NCBI GenBank assembly: GCA_937873655.1
Contig: CALMYQ010000070.1
Coordinates: 1-36,024 of the forward strand
Length of the DNA stretch: 36,024 nt
Direction: 5' to 3'
DNA from: an uncultured Lewinella sp.
GTDB taxonomy: Bacteria > Bacteroidota > Bacteroidia > Chitinophagales > Saprospiraceae
Position numbers and translations under genes: made by a program. The notes under the pieces are model-generated. The model saw only the letters and a program-made list of their open reading frames with translations, was not told the DNA's origin and made no database searches. This document shows positions 1-8,634 of the stretch, piece by piece (the stretch's first letter is position 1; every line of letters starts with the position of its first letter).

Positions 1-56
1 TTCACCCATACAAAAAAACGCAGGACGGTTTTGCGGTCAAATTGAACAGCCTAGGG

Positions 57-680
57 TTAGATGATCTGCATTTTGACCGCCAGTTTGACCAGGGCGGCGG
101 TATTGCCTGCGCCGAATTTGGTCAGCAGGTTTTTCCGGTGGGAATCCACGGTGGTGACGCTGACGAATAACCGGCCTGCAATTTCATTATTGGTATATCC
201 TTCCGCTATCAGGTTGAGCACTTCCTTTTCCCGGCGCGTGATCACCGGCGCGGCCGGATCAATCTGCTGGTCGGTCAGAGCGGCGGCCACTTCATCGCTC
301 AGGTATTTTCCGCCTTTCATCGCCGTCTGGATCGCGATCATCAGTTCGTCAATTCCGGCATTCTTCAGCACGTACCCCGACGCGCCGTTGTCGAGCATAT
401 TGCGTACAAAACTCTGCTCTTTGAACGTGCTCAGGCCCAAAATGCGGATGCGCGGGTATTTTTCATGGATGGCCTTGCAAAGGTCGATGCCCGATGTGTG
501 CGGCAGGCTGATATCGAGCAGGATCAGGTCCGGAATCCGGCGATCCAGAAACCGCATGCAGCTCTCCGCATCTGATGCCGCTCCGAGGATTTCCACTGCG
601 CTCACCCGTTGCAGGAGGGACCGGATCCCTTCCACTACGATGTAATGGTCGTCGACGATCAGGATGCGTACAGGTTTCAT
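57..680 (-). CDS. NarL/FixJ-type response regulator (REC + LuxR HTH)
   Basis: A 207-residue DNA-binding response regulator that should be phosphorylated by the kinase encoded immediately upstream. The receiver domain covers about residues 3-120: acidic pair D10/D11 in ILIVDDH, phosphoacceptor D56 in LILLDISLP, and the conserved lysine K106 in GYVLKNAG. A LuxR-type helix-turn-helix occupies about 143-207 (TRREKEVLNLIAEGYTNNEI, then a recognition helix around VTTVDSHRKNL). The length is normal for the family. The start codon overlaps the kinase stop as ATGA, so the two are translationally coupled. Family and partner assignment are secure; the regulated genes cannot be read from the sequence. 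Confidence 0.95.
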   Translation of the reverse strand: MKPVRILIVDDHYIVVEGIRSLLQRVSAVEILGAASDAESCMRFLDRRIPDLILLDISLPHTSGIDLCKAIHEKYPRIRILGLSTFKEQSFVRNMLDNGASGYVLKNAGIDELMIAIQTAMKGGKYLSDEVAAALTDQQIDPAAPVITRREKEVLNLIAEGYTNNEIAGRLFVSVTTVDSHRKNLLTKFGAGNTAALVKLAVKMQII

Positions 681-2701
681 AGGCTGAATTCAATATTGAC
701 GGAAGTGCCCTGGCCCGGGGCGGATTGGATGTCTGTCCGGCCGTTCAGGTAATTGACCCTGGACCGGATATTGCTCCAACCCATACCCCGGCCGGTCTCT
801 GAAAGGGAAGCCGGGTCGAAACCGCTGCCGTCGTCTTCCACGGTGATCTGCATCCGGTTGTCCTGCAGGCTGACCTGGACCACGGCATTGGCCGCGCCGG
901 CGTGTTTGAGGATATTGTTCACCAGTTCCTGTACGATGCGATAAACACCGATGGAGACCGGGGTATCCAGCGGCCTTTCATCCAATCCGAACGTCTGGCA
1001 AACCACCCTGACCGCGCCGCTTCGGTTCATGTCGCTGCAAAAGTCTTTCAGGGCCGTATCGAGGCCGTATTGCACCAGGGACTGCGGCATCATGTTGTGC
1101 GCTACGCGGCGCAATTCCTGGATCGAATCGTCCAGCATTTTCATGGATCTTTCGAACAACGCCATGTTGTCGGGGGTTACGATCAGATTTTCCTTCATAT
1201 GGCCCAGTGAATATTTAATGCCGGATAAGAAACCGCCGAGGCCGTCGTGGAGGTCCTTGGCCAGCCGTTTGCGCTCTTCCTCCTGCCCTTCGAGCAAGGC
1301 GGCTGAGGCCAGGAATTGCCGGTCTTTTTCCATTTCCCGGATCTTCCTGGATTGGAGTTCCGCCCGTTGGCGGGCGATCCTTTGCCGGTTTCGCAGGTTC
1401 CGGTAACCCAGGAAAATGGCCAGGCAAAGCAACGCCAGCGCGCCGGCGAGAATGCCGTTCATCCTCGACTTTTGGCGAAGCTCCAGTGCCTGGAATTCCT
1501 TCTCCTTTTGCAATTGCAGGATCTCCCGCTGCTTTTTTTCTGACTGGTAACGCGATTCCAGCAGGTTGATCTGCTTCAGGTTGACTTCCCGCATCAGGGT
1601 GTCCCCGAGTGTTTGCGCGGCTGCCAGATACAGGTAGGCGTTTCGGTAGTCTTGTCTGGACATGGCCAGTTGCGCCAGGAAATTCAGCGCGTCCCGTTGT
1701 CCGGCCTTTGCGTCGAGCTTGCGGGCTTCGGCCAGATAACGACCGGCGTACTGCTCGGTCAGGGCCAGGTCTCCCGATTCGAGCCCCACCCTGGAATAAG
1801 CATCAAGCACCCTGAACAGGCTGAAACCGTGCCCCGAGCCTTCCGCGATGGGCAGGGCCAGATTGAGGTTCCGGACGGCCTCCGGATAATTTTTTTCCAT
1901 GCGGAAAACCGCAGCTTTCAATACATAGAACATGCTGGTGGTATTGGGGTCCGTTTTGAGCGGCATCAGGGGCGCCGTCTTGTCGAGATAGACAATCGCT
2001 TCGGAGGTGTTTTCCACCTTGATCAGGTTTTCCACATGGCTGAGGTAATAAGCCGCCAGTACGGTGGTATCTCCCAGCTGTTCCGCCGCTGTACAGCAGC
2101 GTTTTGAATACTCCAGGGCTTTATCCATGACCCCGGTTGCTTCGTAGATGGCCGCGATGTTGGCATATAGAAAGACGGTATGCGCGGTAAAATGATTTTC
2201 GTAGTACCGGAGGGATTGCAAGTAATGTTGAAGCGCCGGTTCGTAATCGCCGTACGTGTCGTACACCTGAGCCAGGCTCCTTTCCGCCAGGGCCCGCTTG
2301 TTCTGCAGATAATCCCCCCGGGCATCGCGCGAAACCAGGATGGTCGAGTCGAAATAGATCATCGCCGAATCGTAACGGCTGCCGCTCTTGTTGAGCAGTC
2401 CCAGGAAATAATAGGCGTCGGCCATTCCCTTCGTAAACCCGATTTGCCGGCTGATCGACAGCGCTTCCAGCGCATAGGGCTCGACCTTCTTCTGGTTTTT
2501 GTAGAACAGGGTATGATTGTAGACGCCGGACAGGGCATTGGCCCGATCGGAATCCGGGGCCGGGAACCGCTCCACCGCCCGGATGGCGCTGTCGAGGTTG
2601 TAATAAGGCGGCTGGTACAGGGTGTTCTGTCCCTGCAAGGCAAGCACGGACAGCAAGATGAACCCGGTAAATAAAGCGCCCTGTTTTCCCGGCATATGCA
2701 T
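677..2701 (-). CDS. TPR-containing sensor histidine kinase (HisKA_3/HATPase)
   Basis: Membrane sensor kinase of the NarX/DesK (HisKA_3) class with a periplasmic tetratricopeptide sensor region, a common Bacteroidota architecture. I chose the ATG at 2701; an in-frame TTG lies at 2725 and another ATG at 2695. A signal peptide (GALFTGFILLSVLALQG) is followed by TPR-like helices to about residue 400, a transmembrane helix near 415-440 (GILAGALALLCLAIFLGY), a coiled coil, then the phosphoacceptor H485 in KDLHDGLGGF. The ATPase domain shows the N box (NNILKHA), G1 (DDGSGFD) and a G2 glycine-rich stretch (GRGMGWSNI). Its stop overlaps the start of the response regulator by 4 nt, so the pair forms one operon. 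The input signal is unknown. Confidence 0.93.
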   Translation of the reverse strand: MHMPGKQGALFTGFILLSVLALQGQNTLYQPPYYNLDSAIRAVERFPAPDSDRANALSGVYNHTLFYKNQKKVEPYALEALSISRQIGFTKGMADAYYFLGLLNKSGSRYDSAMIYFDSTILVSRDARGDYLQNKRALAERSLAQVYDTYGDYEPALQHYLQSLRYYENHFTAHTVFLYANIAAIYEATGVMDKALEYSKRCCTAAEQLGDTTVLAAYYLSHVENLIKVENTSEAIVYLDKTAPLMPLKTDPNTTSMFYVLKAAVFRMEKNYPEAVRNLNLALPIAEGSGHGFSLFRVLDAYSRVGLESGDLALTEQYAGRYLAEARKLDAKAGQRDALNFLAQLAMSRQDYRNAYLYLAAAQTLGDTLMREVNLKQINLLESRYQSEKKQREILQLQKEKEFQALELRQKSRMNGILAGALALLCLAIFLGYRNLRNRQRIARQRAELQSRKIREMEKDRQFLASAALLEGQEEERKRLAKDLHDGLGGFLSGIKYSLGHMKENLIVTPDNMALFERSMKMLDDSIQELRRVAHNMMPQSLVQYGLDTALKDFCSDMNRSGAVRVVCQTFGLDERPLDTPVSIGVYRIVQELVNNILKHAGAANAVVQVSLQDNRMQITVEDDGSGFDPASLSETGRGMGWSNIRSRVNYLNGRTDIQSAPGQGTSVNIEFSL

Positions 2702-2773
2702 AGAAATTTCAGTAAAGTTTGGCAATCTATTTCAAAGAGTCAAGCACCGGCCCAAAAATCCCCTTTTTACAGG

Positions 2774-2805
2774 ATTGCCCCGATCCGGGGGCGGCCCTAC
2801 TTTTG
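2774..2805 (+). promoter_or_regulatory. Candidate Bacteroidota promoter for the 2844 gene
   Basis: TACTTTTG at 2798-2805 matches the Bacteroidota -7 consensus TAnnTTTG. ATTG at 2774-2777, one mismatch from the -33 TTTG, lies 20 nt upstream. Transcription would begin near 2812, about 30 nt before the ATG at 2844. This also argues against starting the gene further upstream. Confidence 0.4.
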
Positions 2806-2843
2806 TCGCCGTCAGGTATTATTCCAGCAACCATTCCCGAATT

Positions 2844-5186
2844 ATGATCCCGAATCGACTTTTCTCAGGAAAGCATTTCCATACCAAAGTGTTCATTCTT
2901 TTGATTTTTGCGCTCGGCGGGTTCGCCTTGACCTTGCAGGCGCAGGCTCCGCGCAAACTGGGGTACCAGGGGGTAGCGCGCGATGCTTCCGGCGCGCCGG
3001 TTGTCAACACGGGTATCAATGTCCGGTTGACCTTCCGCGACCTCGACCCCGCCGGGGCGGTCCTTTATCTGGAAGAATGGCCTGTGCTCACCAATGCGTT
3101 CGGCCTGTTCAACCTGCAGATCGGCGGCCCGGGGCCCTTTTTTACCAGCGGCTTGTTCAGCAATATCGATTGGAAAACCGGGGATAAATATTTGCAGGTG
3201 GAAATCGATTTTCGCGACGGCAACGGCTATTTCGAAATGGGAACCACCCAGCTGATCAGCGTCCCCTTTGCCATGTATGCCGCCCAGGCGCCGCCCTCGG
3301 GCGTGGCTTCAGGCGACCTTTCCGGGGCGTATCCCAATCCGACGGTCTCCAAAATCCAGGGCCGCGACGTGCAGGACCTCAGCCCCCTCAACGACCAGAT
3401 CCTCAAGTGGAACATTTTCAACAACCGGTGGGAACTGGGGTATGACCTCGTCCGCCTGCCCTTCAACGGCGAAGGTTCCATGAACGGCAACCTGTTCGAC
3501 CTGCACAATATCAACATCAGCACGATTGCCAAAACCATCTATGCGCTGCGCGGAACCACCCCCACGGGATTGGCGCTGCCGGGCAATATCGGCGTACACG
3601 GCGACAATGAAGGCGCCGGCGCCGGCGTGGCCGGTACTTCCAATGCCGGATACGGCGTTTACGGCATTACCAGTGGAAGCAGTGTCGCCGGCGTATTCGG
3701 CAAGGCCAATTCTCCTGGCGGATACGGCGTGAAAGGTCAAGTTTCCAATACCGGCTCCGCCATCTACGGATTGTCCGACGGACCGTTCAGCCGGGGCGGC
3801 TATTTTGAGGCTACCTATGCATCCAATACCTACCCGGCCCTGGAAGCCAGTAATGGCGGAACAGGTTCTGCCCTCAGGATCTCGAACAACAATACCGAAA
3901 GTACAAGTCCGGCCATATCCGTGTTCAATGATTCCAAAGCGGGCGGCATGTTCATCAATAACAACAATCCGAACTCAACCTTGCCGGCGCTGGACGTCTA
4001 TAACGTCGGGACCGGGGTCGGGGTCTTCTCCCGTACGCAGGTCGGACGCGCGGGCTTCTTCGAAGTTCTGGGGCTTAACTCCATTTCGGAAGCCGTAAAA
4101 GCCACGACGGTCGGCGATGGCCCGGCAGCTGCTTTCATATCTCAGAAATCCACGAATCACGACCCCGTCGTTAATGTTGAACACGGAGGCGGAGGTAAGG
4201 GGATTGACATCAACCTGACCAGTCCGGCCAACAACAGCGCAGGGTTGAACGTGCACAGCGCAGGCCAGCGCGGCATCACCGTCGACGCAGCCGGCACAAC
4301 CGGGATCTACGCAATCGCCTTCGGCAGCCAGGGCATCGGCGTCGAAGGGCGCTCCGGTCTTGACAGCCAGTTTGGGATCGGTGTCAAAGGCGTATCCAAT
4401 TCGTCTTATAAGGGCGGCGTCACCGGTACGAATGCCAATACAAACGGCTACGGCGTGCATGGTTATGCAACGGGTGAACTGGGCTCCGGCATTTACGGTG
4501 AAGGCGGCGTCAATAACAGCAACAGCCTTGCCGGCCGGTTCGTAACCGGGATCGGCAATACGACAGTGCCAACGGTCTGGATCCAGAATTACAGCCTCGG
4601 CGAGGGGTTGAACATCATCAATTACAACGATGCCTGCTCTGACGACGGCATCAACCTGGCGCATTACGGGACCGGCAACTATCTGGTTTTCCGGAATAGC
4701 GGCGGCAACAAGGTGCGCATCAACAACGCCGGCAAAGGGTTCTTCAACGGCGGCACCCAGACCGGCGGCGCCGACCTCGCGGAAGCCTTTGACGTGGAAG
4801 GCAGCGCCGATGGTTACGAACCCGGTGACGTGCTGGTGATCTCCACCTCAGAAGACCGCACCGTTACCCGGTCCGCATCCGCCTACTCCCCCCTGGTGGC
4901 GGGTGTTTACGCTACCCGGCCCGGCGTCCTGCTGACCGAAGAGTCCATCGACGCCGATCTTTCGGACAAGGTGCCGATGGGCGTTACCGGCGTCATACCG
5001 ACCAAGGTGTGCCTGGAAGGCGGGTCCATCCGCCGGGGCGATCTGCTCGTGACGGCATCCCTGCCCGGCGTCGCCATGAAAGCCGACGCCGACAAGGTGA
5101 AACCCGGACAGGTCATCGGCAAGGCGCTGGAGAATTTTGATTCGTACCATACAGGAAAGATCAGGGTGCTGGTGGGCATACGTTAG
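2844..5186 (+). CDS. Secreted repeat-rich surface protein, Bacteroidota tail-fibre-like type
   Basis: A 780-residue exported protein of unknown function. The frame is open upstream to 2622, but the ATG at 2844 gives a clear signal peptide (VFILLIFALGGFALTLQAQA) and fits the promoter candidate. Residues about 35-140 form the N-terminal module common in Bacteroidota secreted proteins (KLGYQGVARDASG ... QLISVPFAMYAAQ). It is followed by the linker DLSGAYPNPTV and a long stretch of degenerate Gly/Asn-rich repeats (GYGVYG, GVKG, GVHG motifs, about 220-620) suggesting a beta-solenoid or fibre. The C-terminal part, about 637-780 (GGADLAEAFDVE ... GKIRVLVGIR), is non-repetitive and looks like a conserved cap module. 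No T9SS sorting domain is visible. The next gene starts 28 nt downstream, so co-expression is likely. Confidence 0.8.
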   Translation: MIPNRLFSGKHFHTKVFILLIFALGGFALTLQAQAPRKLGYQGVARDASGAPVVNTGINVRLTFRDLDPAGAVLYLEEWPVLTNAFGLFNLQIGGPGPFFTSGLFSNIDWKTGDKYLQVEIDFRDGNGYFEMGTTQLISVPFAMYAAQAPPSGVASGDLSGAYPNPTVSKIQGRDVQDLSPLNDQILKWNIFNNRWELGYDLVRLPFNGEGSMNGNLFDLHNINISTIAKTIYALRGTTPTGLALPGNIGVHGDNEGAGAGVAGTSNAGYGVYGITSGSSVAGVFGKANSPGGYGVKGQVSNTGSAIYGLSDGPFSRGGYFEATYASNTYPALEASNGGTGSALRISNNNTESTSPAISVFNDSKAGGMFINNNNPNSTLPALDVYNVGTGVGVFSRTQVGRAGFFEVLGLNSISEAVKATTVGDGPAAAFISQKSTNHDPVVNVEHGGGGKGIDINLTSPANNSAGLNVHSAGQRGITVDAAGTTGIYAIAFGSQGIGVEGRSGLDSQFGIGVKGVSNSSYKGGVTGTNANTNGYGVHGYATGELGSGIYGEGGVNNSNSLAGRFVTGIGNTTVPTVWIQNYSLGEGLNIINYNDACSDDGINLAHYGTGNYLVFRNSGGNKVRINNAGKGFFNGGTQTGGADLAEAFDVEGSADGYEPGDVLVISTSEDRTVTRSASAYSPLVAGVYATRPGVLLTEESIDADLSDKVPMGVTGVIPTKVCLEGGSIRRGDLLVTASLPGVAMKADADKVKPGQVIGKALENFDSYHTGKIRVLVGIR

Positions 5187-5214
5187 TTTCCTTTACCATT
5201 TCAAAAACCGCTCA

Positions 5215-6009
5215 ATGTTAGCTGCCATACTGAATCGGGCTCAAAAACCGGCACTTTTATACGTGACCTTTCTTTGTAGCTGGATGCCGGCGATCCACAG
5301 CCAGGGGCTCAGCCCGACGGCTTTCGGGAACGCCGGCTCCTCCTATTTCCATCCCGGCAACGGGATTACGGTAGAATGGGTCGTCGGTCAGATGGTTTTC
5401 ACTTCCCTCGACGGCGGCAACGGAGCCGTCACCCAGGGCATGCTCCAACCCTTGTATGCCGTGCCGCTGCCGGTAGAACTGCTGGATTTCCATGCCGCCC
5501 GCCAATCGGCTGACCGGGTAAGGCTTGACTGGTCCACGGCGGCTGAAAAGAACAATTCGGGGTTCTCCGTGGAGCGGAGGCTGGACAAATCGCCTGATTT
5601 CTCCGGGATCGGGTTTGTACCTTCCCATGCGGCCGGCGGCAACTCCGCTGCACCGCTTGCCTATTTTTATACCGATCCCAACCCGTATGCGGGCATTACT
5701 TACTACCGGCTGGCACAAACCGACCTGGACGGCAAGCAAACCTATTCACCGGTCAGGGCCGTATCCGGATGGGCGACAACCTTAAATGTGGAACAATGGC
5801 CGAATCCGGCGCACGGATCCTTTTTTGTGCGGATCAGCAGCCCGGAAAAGGCGACGGGTGAACTGACCGACCCGGCGGGCCGGCTGATTCAAAAGATCGG
5901 AATGAACCCGGGAAATGCGGAGGAATTCCGCGTCAGTACGCCGGGGCTGTACCTCCTCCGCGTTGTAACAGGGTCGGAAAGCCGCAGCTTGAAAATTGCA
6001 GTACAGTAA
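5215..6009 (+). CDS. T9SS type A sorting domain-containing secreted protein
   Basis: A 264-residue exported protein. The ATG at 5215 precedes a signal peptide (PALLYVTFLCSWMPAIHSQ). Residues about 35-85 (GNAGSSYFHPGNGITVEWVV ... AVTQGMLQP) resemble the short module seen in many Bacteroidota T9SS cargo proteins. Residues about 90-180 look like a fibronectin III-like fold (VELLDFHAARQSADRVRLDW ... YYRLAQTDLDG). The last 75 or so residues form a type A sorting domain (WPNPAHGSFFVRI ... GLYLLRVVTGSESRSLKIAV), which directs export by the type IX system and anchoring or release at the surface. No catalytic motif is visible. It lies 28 nt after the preceding surface-protein gene and may work with it. 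It converges on the protease gene with a 19-nt gap. Confidence 0.88.
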   Translation: MLAAILNRAQKPALLYVTFLCSWMPAIHSQGLSPTAFGNAGSSYFHPGNGITVEWVVGQMVFTSLDGGNGAVTQGMLQPLYAVPLPVELLDFHAARQSADRVRLDWSTAAEKNNSGFSVERRLDKSPDFSGIGFVPSHAAGGNSAAPLAYFYTDPNPYAGITYYRLAQTDLDGKQTYSPVRAVSGWATTLNVEQWPNPAHGSFFVRISSPEKATGELTDPAGRLIQKIGMNPGNAEEFRVSTPGLYLLRVVTGSESRSLKIAVQ

Positions 6010-6028
6010 CAGCGGATCAGCTGAGGGG

Positions 6029-7705
6029 CTAATTCTTCAGCAACACCATCGGGTCCGGATTTCCCAGCACTTCCAGCGCTTTCTTCACGGCTTCATCATC
6101 CCGGTTGAAGACGGTATAGAATCCTTCCTCTCCGAATTTCTGGCGGGCCAGCCGGGCTTTCAGGAACCGTTTGATCTCCGGTTTGATGCGGGCGAGGGCT
6201 TTGGCCGGCACCTTGACGCCGCGCTCGGCGGCATAGGCGCTCAACGTCTGCAGAAGTCCGTCGCTGACCACAAAATCGCGGGCAAATCCGTTCAGGTCAT
6301 AGGATTTGAAAATCTCGGGATGATCTTCGGCGTACCGGTAGGCAAACGAGGGAATATGCTGCCGCAGCGAGAGGTATTCATCGTTGAACAGGATGGAATC
6401 GATGGGCACGAAGAAATCGGGATAAATGCCGCCGCCGCCGTAAACGACGTTGCCGTTGGCGGTGAGGTATTTGGTGGAGTCGAGGACCTCCGTTTTGCTT
6501 TCTTCTGACAATTCGCCGTTCTGGAACCGGTGGATCACATCCGTCTCGTAGGCTTCCAGGTCGTCATACGGTTTCTGGATGGAGCGGCCGGAGGGGGTAT
6601 AATACCGGGCGACTGTGAGCCGGAGCGCTGAGCCGTCGCGGAGCGGGTACTGTTCCTGCACCAGGCCTTTGCCGAAAGAGCGCCTGCCTACGATGATCCC
6701 GCGGGCATTGTCCTGAATAGCGCCGGCAACGATCTCGCTGGCTGACGCGGACCCCTCGTCGATCAGCACCACGACATCGTCAATTTTATACAAGGCCCGT
6801 CCGGTCGTTTCGTAGTCGCTTCGGCCGACGGCCCTTCCTTCCGTATACACCAGCAATTTCTGCTTTTCCGAAAAGAACTGATTGAGGATATTGGTGGCTT
6901 GCTGGAGGTACCCCCCGGGGTTTTGCCGGAGGTCGAGGACGAGGTCTTCCATTTGTCCGTCCTTGTCGAGTTTTTCCAGGGCGCCCATGAATTCCTCGTA
7001 GGTGGTGGCGCTGAACTTGTTGAGCTTGATGTAGCCGGTCTTGCTGTCCAGCATATAAGCGATATCGAGGCTGTGCACGGGGATTTTGTCCCGTTTCAGG
7101 GTATATTTCCGGATGGAAGGGTCTCTTCCGCGAAGGACGCCGATGGTGACCTCCGAGCCGCGTTCACCCCGCAGGAGGTTGATGATATCGCGATTTTGAG
7201 CGATCTGGCCTGCAACCAGCGAATCCCCGACGCTGACGATCTTGTCGCCGGCCAGGATGCCGGCAGTTTCAGCGGGGCCGCCCGACAGGGGGCTGACGAC
7301 CACCACCGTATCGTCGAGCACAATGAACTCCACACCGATGCCGTCGAAGGCGCCTTCCAGCTGTTCGTTCACTTCCTTGAGTTGCTTGGCGCTGATATAG
7401 TTGGAATGCGGATCGAGCTCTTCCAGTATCCGGTCGATGGCGGCGTCCATCAATTCCTCCCGGTCCACCTCATCCACGTATTTGGCCTGAATATAGCGGA
7501 TCAGCTCTTCCACTTTGCCCTGACCTGCCCCGGCCCCCCCCATGGCATTGGCGGCATCAACCACCATGACCGGCGATGCGGACTGGAGGCGCATGCCGAT
7601 CAGAATGCCGGCAGCCAGCGCAACGGATAATAAAACAGGCAGCCAGATTTTCCAGGTTGCCAGATCGGGTTGCTGATCTTGATCCATAATTTCTTTTTTA
7701 CGCAC
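6029..7705 (-). CDS. S41 family C-terminal processing peptidase
   Basis: A 558-residue membrane-anchored serine protease of the CtpA/Prc (tail-specific) family, which trims or degrades envelope proteins from the C terminus. There is one N-terminal transmembrane anchor (about 19-38, IWLPVLLSVALAAGILIGM), a PDZ domain at about 118-205 (GIGVEFIVLDDTVVVVSPLS), and a catalytic core with S321 in GSASASEI and K346 in SFGKGLVQ. Their spacing of 25 residues equals that of the Ser/Lys dyad of E. coli Prc. The NPGG motif typical of the family is at about 265-270. A second in-frame ATG at 7687 is also possible. The gene is divergent from the Lrp-type regulator and has a TAnnTTTG box upstream. Confidence 0.95.
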   Translation of the reverse strand: MRKKEIMDQDQQPDLATWKIWLPVLLSVALAAGILIGMRLQSASPVMVVDAANAMGGAGAGQGKVEELIRYIQAKYVDEVDREELMDAAIDRILEELDPHSNYISAKQLKEVNEQLEGAFDGIGVEFIVLDDTVVVVSPLSGGPAETAGILAGDKIVSVGDSLVAGQIAQNRDIINLLRGERGSEVTIGVLRGRDPSIRKYTLKRDKIPVHSLDIAYMLDSKTGYIKLNKFSATTYEEFMGALEKLDKDGQMEDLVLDLRQNPGGYLQQATNILNQFFSEKQKLLVYTEGRAVGRSDYETTGRALYKIDDVVVLIDEGSASASEIVAGAIQDNARGIIVGRRSFGKGLVQEQYPLRDGSALRLTVARYYTPSGRSIQKPYDDLEAYETDVIHRFQNGELSEESKTEVLDSTKYLTANGNVVYGGGGIYPDFFVPIDSILFNDEYLSLRQHIPSFAYRYAEDHPEIFKSYDLNGFARDFVVSDGLLQTLSAYAAERGVKVPAKALARIKPEIKRFLKARLARQKFGEEGFYTVFNRDDEAVKKALEVLGNPDPMVLLKN

Positions 7706-7727
7706 CGGGTGAAATGCAGAGCGAACA

Positions 7728-7761
7728 CAAAGTTAACTAAATTCAACCAAGTAAAGTTCAA
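7728..7761 (-). promoter_or_regulatory. Candidate promoter of the S41 protease gene
   Basis: On the minus strand TAACTTTG (7735 to 7728) matches the Bacteroidota -7 box TAnnTTTG exactly. TTGA at 7761-7758, about 22 nt upstream, is a possible weak -33 element. The predicted start site near 7721 leaves a leader of about 15 nt to the ATG at 7705. Confidence 0.45.
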
Positions 7762-7861
7762 GGAAAAAACAGGGCGCTGCTGCCCACGCGGCAGGGGCTG
7801 AATGGCGGAAGTGGTTTAAGGCTATAAAAAATTTAAAAAAAATCAAAAAATAATGTAATTC

Positions 7862-7893
7862 TTTCAATTATTTGGCTCATTAATTTAATTTTG
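7862..7893 (+). promoter_or_regulatory. Candidate promoter of the Lrp/AsnC regulator gene
   Basis: TAATTTTG at 7886-7893 matches the -7 consensus TAnnTTTG. TTTC at 7862-7865 is one mismatch from TTTG and lies 20 nt upstream. The surrounding region is strongly AT-rich. The ATG at 7958 is about 58 nt after the predicted start site. Confidence 0.45.
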
Positions 7894-7957
7894 TTGCCAA
7901 TTCTGAATTGATAAAGCTTCATTACCCGTCATCCCGTGAACTGTTAATTCTCGCTAC

Positions 7958-8434
7958 ATGAGAGATATCGATAAACTGGACAAACAAATTCTGGCCATTT
8001 TGATGCAGAATGCCAAAAAGGCCTACACAGAAATCGCACAGGAACTCTTCGTTTCCGGCGGCACCATCCACGTAAGGATGAACAAACTGACCGAGGCGGG
8101 TATCGTTAAAGGCTACAATCTGGAAGTTGACCACGGCAAACTGGGGTACGACATCTCGGCCTTTCTGGGCATTTACCTCGACAAAAGCTCGCTCTACGAT
8201 GAAGTCGCCGCCGAACTCGAAAAAATCCCCGAGATCGTCGCCGCTTATTATACAACAGGCCTGTACAATATCTTTGCCCGCATCGTCTGCCGGGATACCA
8301 AACACCTTCGCGATGTGCTGCACGACAAGATCCAGCGCATTCAGGGCATACAGCGGACCGAAACCTTCATCTCCCTCCAGGAAAGCATCAACCGGCCGAT
8401 CAATATACTGGAGGATGAAGAGGAGGAAGATTAA
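7958..8434 (+). CDS. Lrp/AsnC family transcriptional regulator
   Basis: A 158-residue regulator of the feast/famine family. The N-terminal winged helix-turn-helix (about residues 5-55) includes LDKQILAILMQNAKKAYTEI and a recognition region VSGGTIHVRMNKL. A C-terminal RAM/AsnC ligand-binding domain runs about 65-140, with the glycine-containing turn YYTTGLYNIFARIVC. It ends in an acidic tail (EDEEEED). Proteins of this family oligomerise and respond to amino acids; the effector here cannot be inferred. It is divergent from the S41 protease gene and transcribed from an AT-rich upstream region, so autoregulation from the shared 252-nt spacer is plausible. Confidence 0.93.
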   Translation: MRDIDKLDKQILAILMQNAKKAYTEIAQELFVSGGTIHVRMNKLTEAGIVKGYNLEVDHGKLGYDISAFLGIYLDKSSLYDEVAAELEKIPEIVAAYYTTGLYNIFARIVCRDTKHLRDVLHDKIQRIQGIQRTETFISLQESINRPINILEDEEEED

Positions 8435-8634
8435 AAAATTTTACATATTTACTTTTTATTCAAATAAGTTTTATAACTTTACCGACCGGTAGGCATATTA
8501 CCGGAACACCCTCCTAAGTAGCATTCTTATCTCACATTCCAATCCCTTCCCTGGTGATAGGCACCTTGGTCATTGATTTTCGCACTCGGCGCAAGATTAA
8601 TGCCCTGATTATCCATTTTTAACCAAGTTAAGCG

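Noticed and set aside
2622..2843. N-terminal extension of the fibre-like protein
   Set aside because: It would precede the candidate promoter at 2774-2805 and run antisense through the kinase gene start; the signal peptide begins just after the ATG at 2844.
2844..5186. Target of a diversity-generating retroelement
   Set aside because: No reverse transcriptase or template repeat is present in the window and no near-duplicate segment with adenine-specific changes was seen.
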